The notes under the pieces: model-generated | The model's database searches: none | The model's input: the letters and a program-made list of their open reading frames with translations, nothing else | Told to the model about the DNA's origin: nothing | Translations under genes and position numbers: made by a program | In this document: positions 62,367-64,000 of the stretch, in pieces | Layout of the letters: the number at the start of each line of letters is the position of its first letter | Numbering within the stretch: position 1 is the stretch's first letter | DNA from: CAWABB01 sp963701735 | GTDB taxonomy: Bacteria; Bacteroidota; Ignavibacteria; UBA10030; UBA6906 | Direction: 5' to 3' | Assembly (NCBI GenBank): GCA_963701735.1 | Contig: CAVPBI010000010.1 | Location: 248,001 to 312,000, forward strand | Length of the DNA stretch: 64,000 nt

Positions 62367-62967
62367 ACCCAGACGCATCGGGGTCACGGGGGGCATCGGA
62401 TCAGGCAAGACGACCGTCTGCAGGGAGTTCGAGAGGCTCGGGAGGAAGGTGCTGTACGCAGACCCGTTGGCCCGAGACCTGATGGAGGGCGACCAGGCAC
62501 TCCGGGAAGCGATCGCCCGCGAGTTCGGTCGAGAGGCGTATCACATGGACGGGACGCTGAACCGTCCCTATCTCGCCGACAGGATATTTGCAGAGGACAA
62601 GAACCGAAAACGGATGAACGCCATCGTTCATCCGTTTGTATTTCAAGCCCTGGACAGGATTGTCGAAACGGAATTCGGAGGTCAAACCGAACCGTATATC
62701 CTGATCGAGGCGGCACTCATCTATGAAAGCGGACTCGACAAGAGACTGGATGCGGTGCTCCTGGTTGATGCGCCCCTTGATATCAGAGCCGACAGGGTGG
62801 CACGACGCGACGGGCTTTCTGCGGACGAGATCAGGCGAAGATTTGAGTCGCAACAATCGGCGCAGATACTGAGAAAAAAAGCGGACTTCGTGTTGGACAA
62901 CATAGGTGACATTGCCAAAATTCGGCCGAAAGTGCGCTTTCTTGACAGAGTCTTTCAGCAAATTTGA
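62335..62967 (+). CDS. coaE: Dephospho-CoA kinase
   Basis: 210 residues from a GTG that lies inside the rny end. The P-loop is GVTGGIGSGKTTVCREFERLG (residues 16-36), followed by VLYADPLARDLME with the conserved aspartate, and a lid region RRDGLSADEIRRRFESQQS near residue 160. It phosphorylates dephospho-CoA in the last step of CoA synthesis. The first ten residues may not be used, since no better start exists before the P-loop. The coupling with rny by overlap suggests one transcript. Confidence 0.93.
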   Translation: MSTDPSRTRNRPRRIGVTGGIGSGKTTVCREFERLGRKVLYADPLARDLMEGDQALREAIAREFGREAYHMDGTLNRPYLADRIFAEDKNRKRMNAIVHPFVFQALDRIVETEFGGQTEPYILIEAALIYESGLDKRLDAVLLVDAPLDIRADRVARRDGLSADEIRRRFESQQSAQILRKKADFVLDNIGDIAKIRPKVRFLDRVFQQI

Positions 62968-62994
62968 CATTAGGCTGGGGCCGATCTATATTTG
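62964..62994 (+). promoter_or_regulatory. Promoter for the outer-membrane barrel gene
   Basis: TTG at 62964-62966, 20 bp, TATATTTG at 62987-62994: a perfect example of the pattern. It overlaps the coaE stop. Confidence 0.8.
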
Positions 62995-63051
62995 ACGTAA
63001 CCCTCATATCCCTAGGGGGGATACATTACTATCACAGTGACAGGTGCAAAC

Positions 63052-63723
63052 ATGAAGCGTTTACTCGCTCTTGTTCTCGTTGCCTTGCTGGTGGTAAGCG
63101 TGACGTATGCGGGAGACACAGTGGTGCCGAAGACCAAGGCGGGCAACAAGGCATTGCTCTTCACCCTTGGAGGGTTGGCGAATCTTGGAGCCGGTCAATA
63201 CGGTGGTGGTATCGGAGCCAAGTACTACTTTGCGAACAACTGGGCCGGTCGCCTGGGTGTCGGCTTCAATACAAGCACATCGACCACCAAGAATCCCGCC
63301 ACGACGGTCCCCGCTGGTGAGTCCGGAGAGCGGGATGAGACCTCCACCACCTTCACGGTTACGCCTGGAGTGCTGTACACCATTGCGGTGTCTGGCCCCG
63401 TAAACGCCTATGTGGGTGCACAGATTCTGTTCGTCAGCAACACCACCTCGAGGGATGGCGCCTTTGGATCCGGGTTTGATTCCGATTCGAAGCTCGAAAC
63501 CTCCTCCACGAACTTCGGGGCGGGTCTGATCCTCGGAGTCGAGTGGTTCCCGTGGGAGACCATCAGCTTCGGGGCCGAGTACACGCTAGGGTTCCTGACC
63601 GGCTCAAGTGATCAGACATCAACGGTGAACGGCAGCGGCACATCGCAGGACGGGCCGTCAACCACATCAATAGGGACTTCTGCGGTCAACGGCGCGAATC
63701 TCACGCTCTCCGTGTTCTTCTGA
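63052..63723 (+). CDS. Outer-membrane beta-barrel protein
   Basis: 223 residues from the ATG at 63052. The signal peptide is MKRLLALVLVALLVVSVTYAG. The mature part shows alternating strands: KALLFTLGGLANLGAGQYGGGIGAKYYFANNWAGRLGVGF, TFTVTPGVLYTIAVSGPVNAYVGAQILFVS, NFGAGLILGVEWFPWETISFGAEYTLGFLTG and a terminal aromatic pair (LTLSVFF). This is the pattern of an OmpA-like or PorA-type eight-strand barrel without a peptidoglycan domain. It has a strong promoter and its own terminator, so it is a single, probably well expressed gene. Function is unknown. Confidence 0.72.
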   Translation: MKRLLALVLVALLVVSVTYAGDTVVPKTKAGNKALLFTLGGLANLGAGQYGGGIGAKYYFANNWAGRLGVGFNTSTSTTKNPATTVPAGESGERDETSTTFTVTPGVLYTIAVSGPVNAYVGAQILFVSNTTSRDGAFGSGFDSDSKLETSSTNFGAGLILGVEWFPWETISFGAEYTLGFLTGSSDQTSTVNGSGTSQDGPSTTSIGTSAVNGANLTLSVFF

Positions 63724-63746
63724 TCCCACCCGTTGTCCGATGCTTG

Positions 63747-63773
63747 AAGGGCGGCTGCTGAATGGCCGCCCTT
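63747..63773 (+). terminator. Terminator-like hairpin after the barrel gene
   Basis: A nine-bp stem, AAGGGCGGC (63747-63755) with GCCGCCCTT (63765-63773), is followed by only a short T-containing stretch. Confidence 0.65.
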
Positions 63774-63796
63774 TCGCTTACTATCAAACGACCCGT

Positions 63797-64000
63797 ATGA
63801 CTCGTCGGTTTGACATCCTTGTGATCGGTTCAGGTATCGCGGGGCTCTCGTACGCCCTGCGCATGGCGGAGCACGGGTCGATCGCCATCATCACCAAGAA
63901 GCACCGCGCGGAATCCAACACCAACTACGCCCAGGGCGGGGTCGCGGCGGTGATGTCCGCTGCCGATTCGTACGACATGCACGTGCGTGATACGCTCTCG
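63797..64000 (+). CDS. nadB: L-aspartate oxidase, N-terminal part (cut by the window end)
   Basis: The first 68 codons are visible: TRRFDILVIGSGIAGLSYALRMAEHGSIAIITKKHRAESNTNYAQGGVAAV. The FAD-binding GSGIAGLSYAL and the NTNYAQGGVAAV substrate segment are typical of L-aspartate oxidase and distinguish it from succinate dehydrogenase flavoproteins. It oxidises aspartate to iminoaspartate, which NadA (34471-35397) turns into quinolinate. The reading frame is open at base 64000, so the gene continues outside the window. Confidence 0.9.
   Translation, partial: MTRRFDILVIGSGIAGLSYALRMAEHGSIAIITKKHRAESNTNYAQGGVAAVMSAADSYDMHVRDTLS

Overview
The window is a high-GC, gene-dense chromosomal segment from a member of the Bacteroidota/Ignavibacteriota (FCB) lineage, probably an uncultured one. 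The grounds are seen in the sequence: C-terminal type IX secretion (T9SS) sorting domains with the 'NYPNPFNPST' signature on two proteases, a related C-terminal module on a third protein, two PorV/PorQ-like outer-membrane proteins, abundant outer-membrane barrels and lipoproteins, and a recurring promoter of the Bacteroidetes type (TTG, 20 bp, TAnnTTTG). The genus cannot be named from the sequence alone.

Layout. 1-5 kb: secreted M6-like and M4/M36-like metalloproteases with T9SS sorting domains and a TPR protein. 5-12 kb: NamZ-type muramidase, serA, alanine dehydrogenase coupled to a CoA-transferase, and a periplasmic S46 peptidase. 12-17 kb: SPFH protein with a ribbon-helix-helix partner, then a minus-strand run of glycosyltransferase, response regulator, metallo-beta-lactamase-fold hydrolase and MscS channel. 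17-21 kb: CorA and two GT9 heptosyltransferase-like enzymes. 21-26 kb: two PorV/PorQ-like barrels, a BNR-repeat exported protein, a lipoprotein and a DUF4412-like protein. 26-30 kb: a cobalamin riboswitch in front of a BtuB-like TonB receptor and a BtuG-like beta-propeller lipoprotein. 30-39 kb: gltX, folB, folK, deoxynucleoside kinase, GT9, nadA, asnS and a NatAB-like ABC exporter. 39.5-47 kb: nuoJKLM-nhaD-nuoN, the membrane arm of complex I with a Na+/H+ antiporter gene inside the operon. 47-52.4 kb: nnrDE, vanZ-like, tgt, yajC, ribBA, greA. 52.4-63 kb: four tRNAs (Gly, Cys, Leu, Val), thrS, infC (ATC start), rpmI, rplT, pheS, pheT, a coiled-coil protein, zapA, a probable structured RNA, rny and coaE. 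The end holds an outer-membrane barrel and the first 68 codons of nadB.

A striking property is about 21 single-base frameshifts in 15 genes, most of them apparent one-base insertions. They hit essential single-copy genes (gltX, infC, pheT, nuoL), and the reading frame resumes with conserved sequence each time. I therefore treat them as probable sequencing or assembly indels and annotate each gene across its full length. Anyone using the translations must repair these sites first.

The most rewarding biology is the riboswitch-controlled vitamin B12 uptake locus, the nhaD gene embedded in the complex I operon, the SPFH/ribbon-helix-helix pair with a palindrome in its promoter, and the structured intergenic region between zapA and rny.
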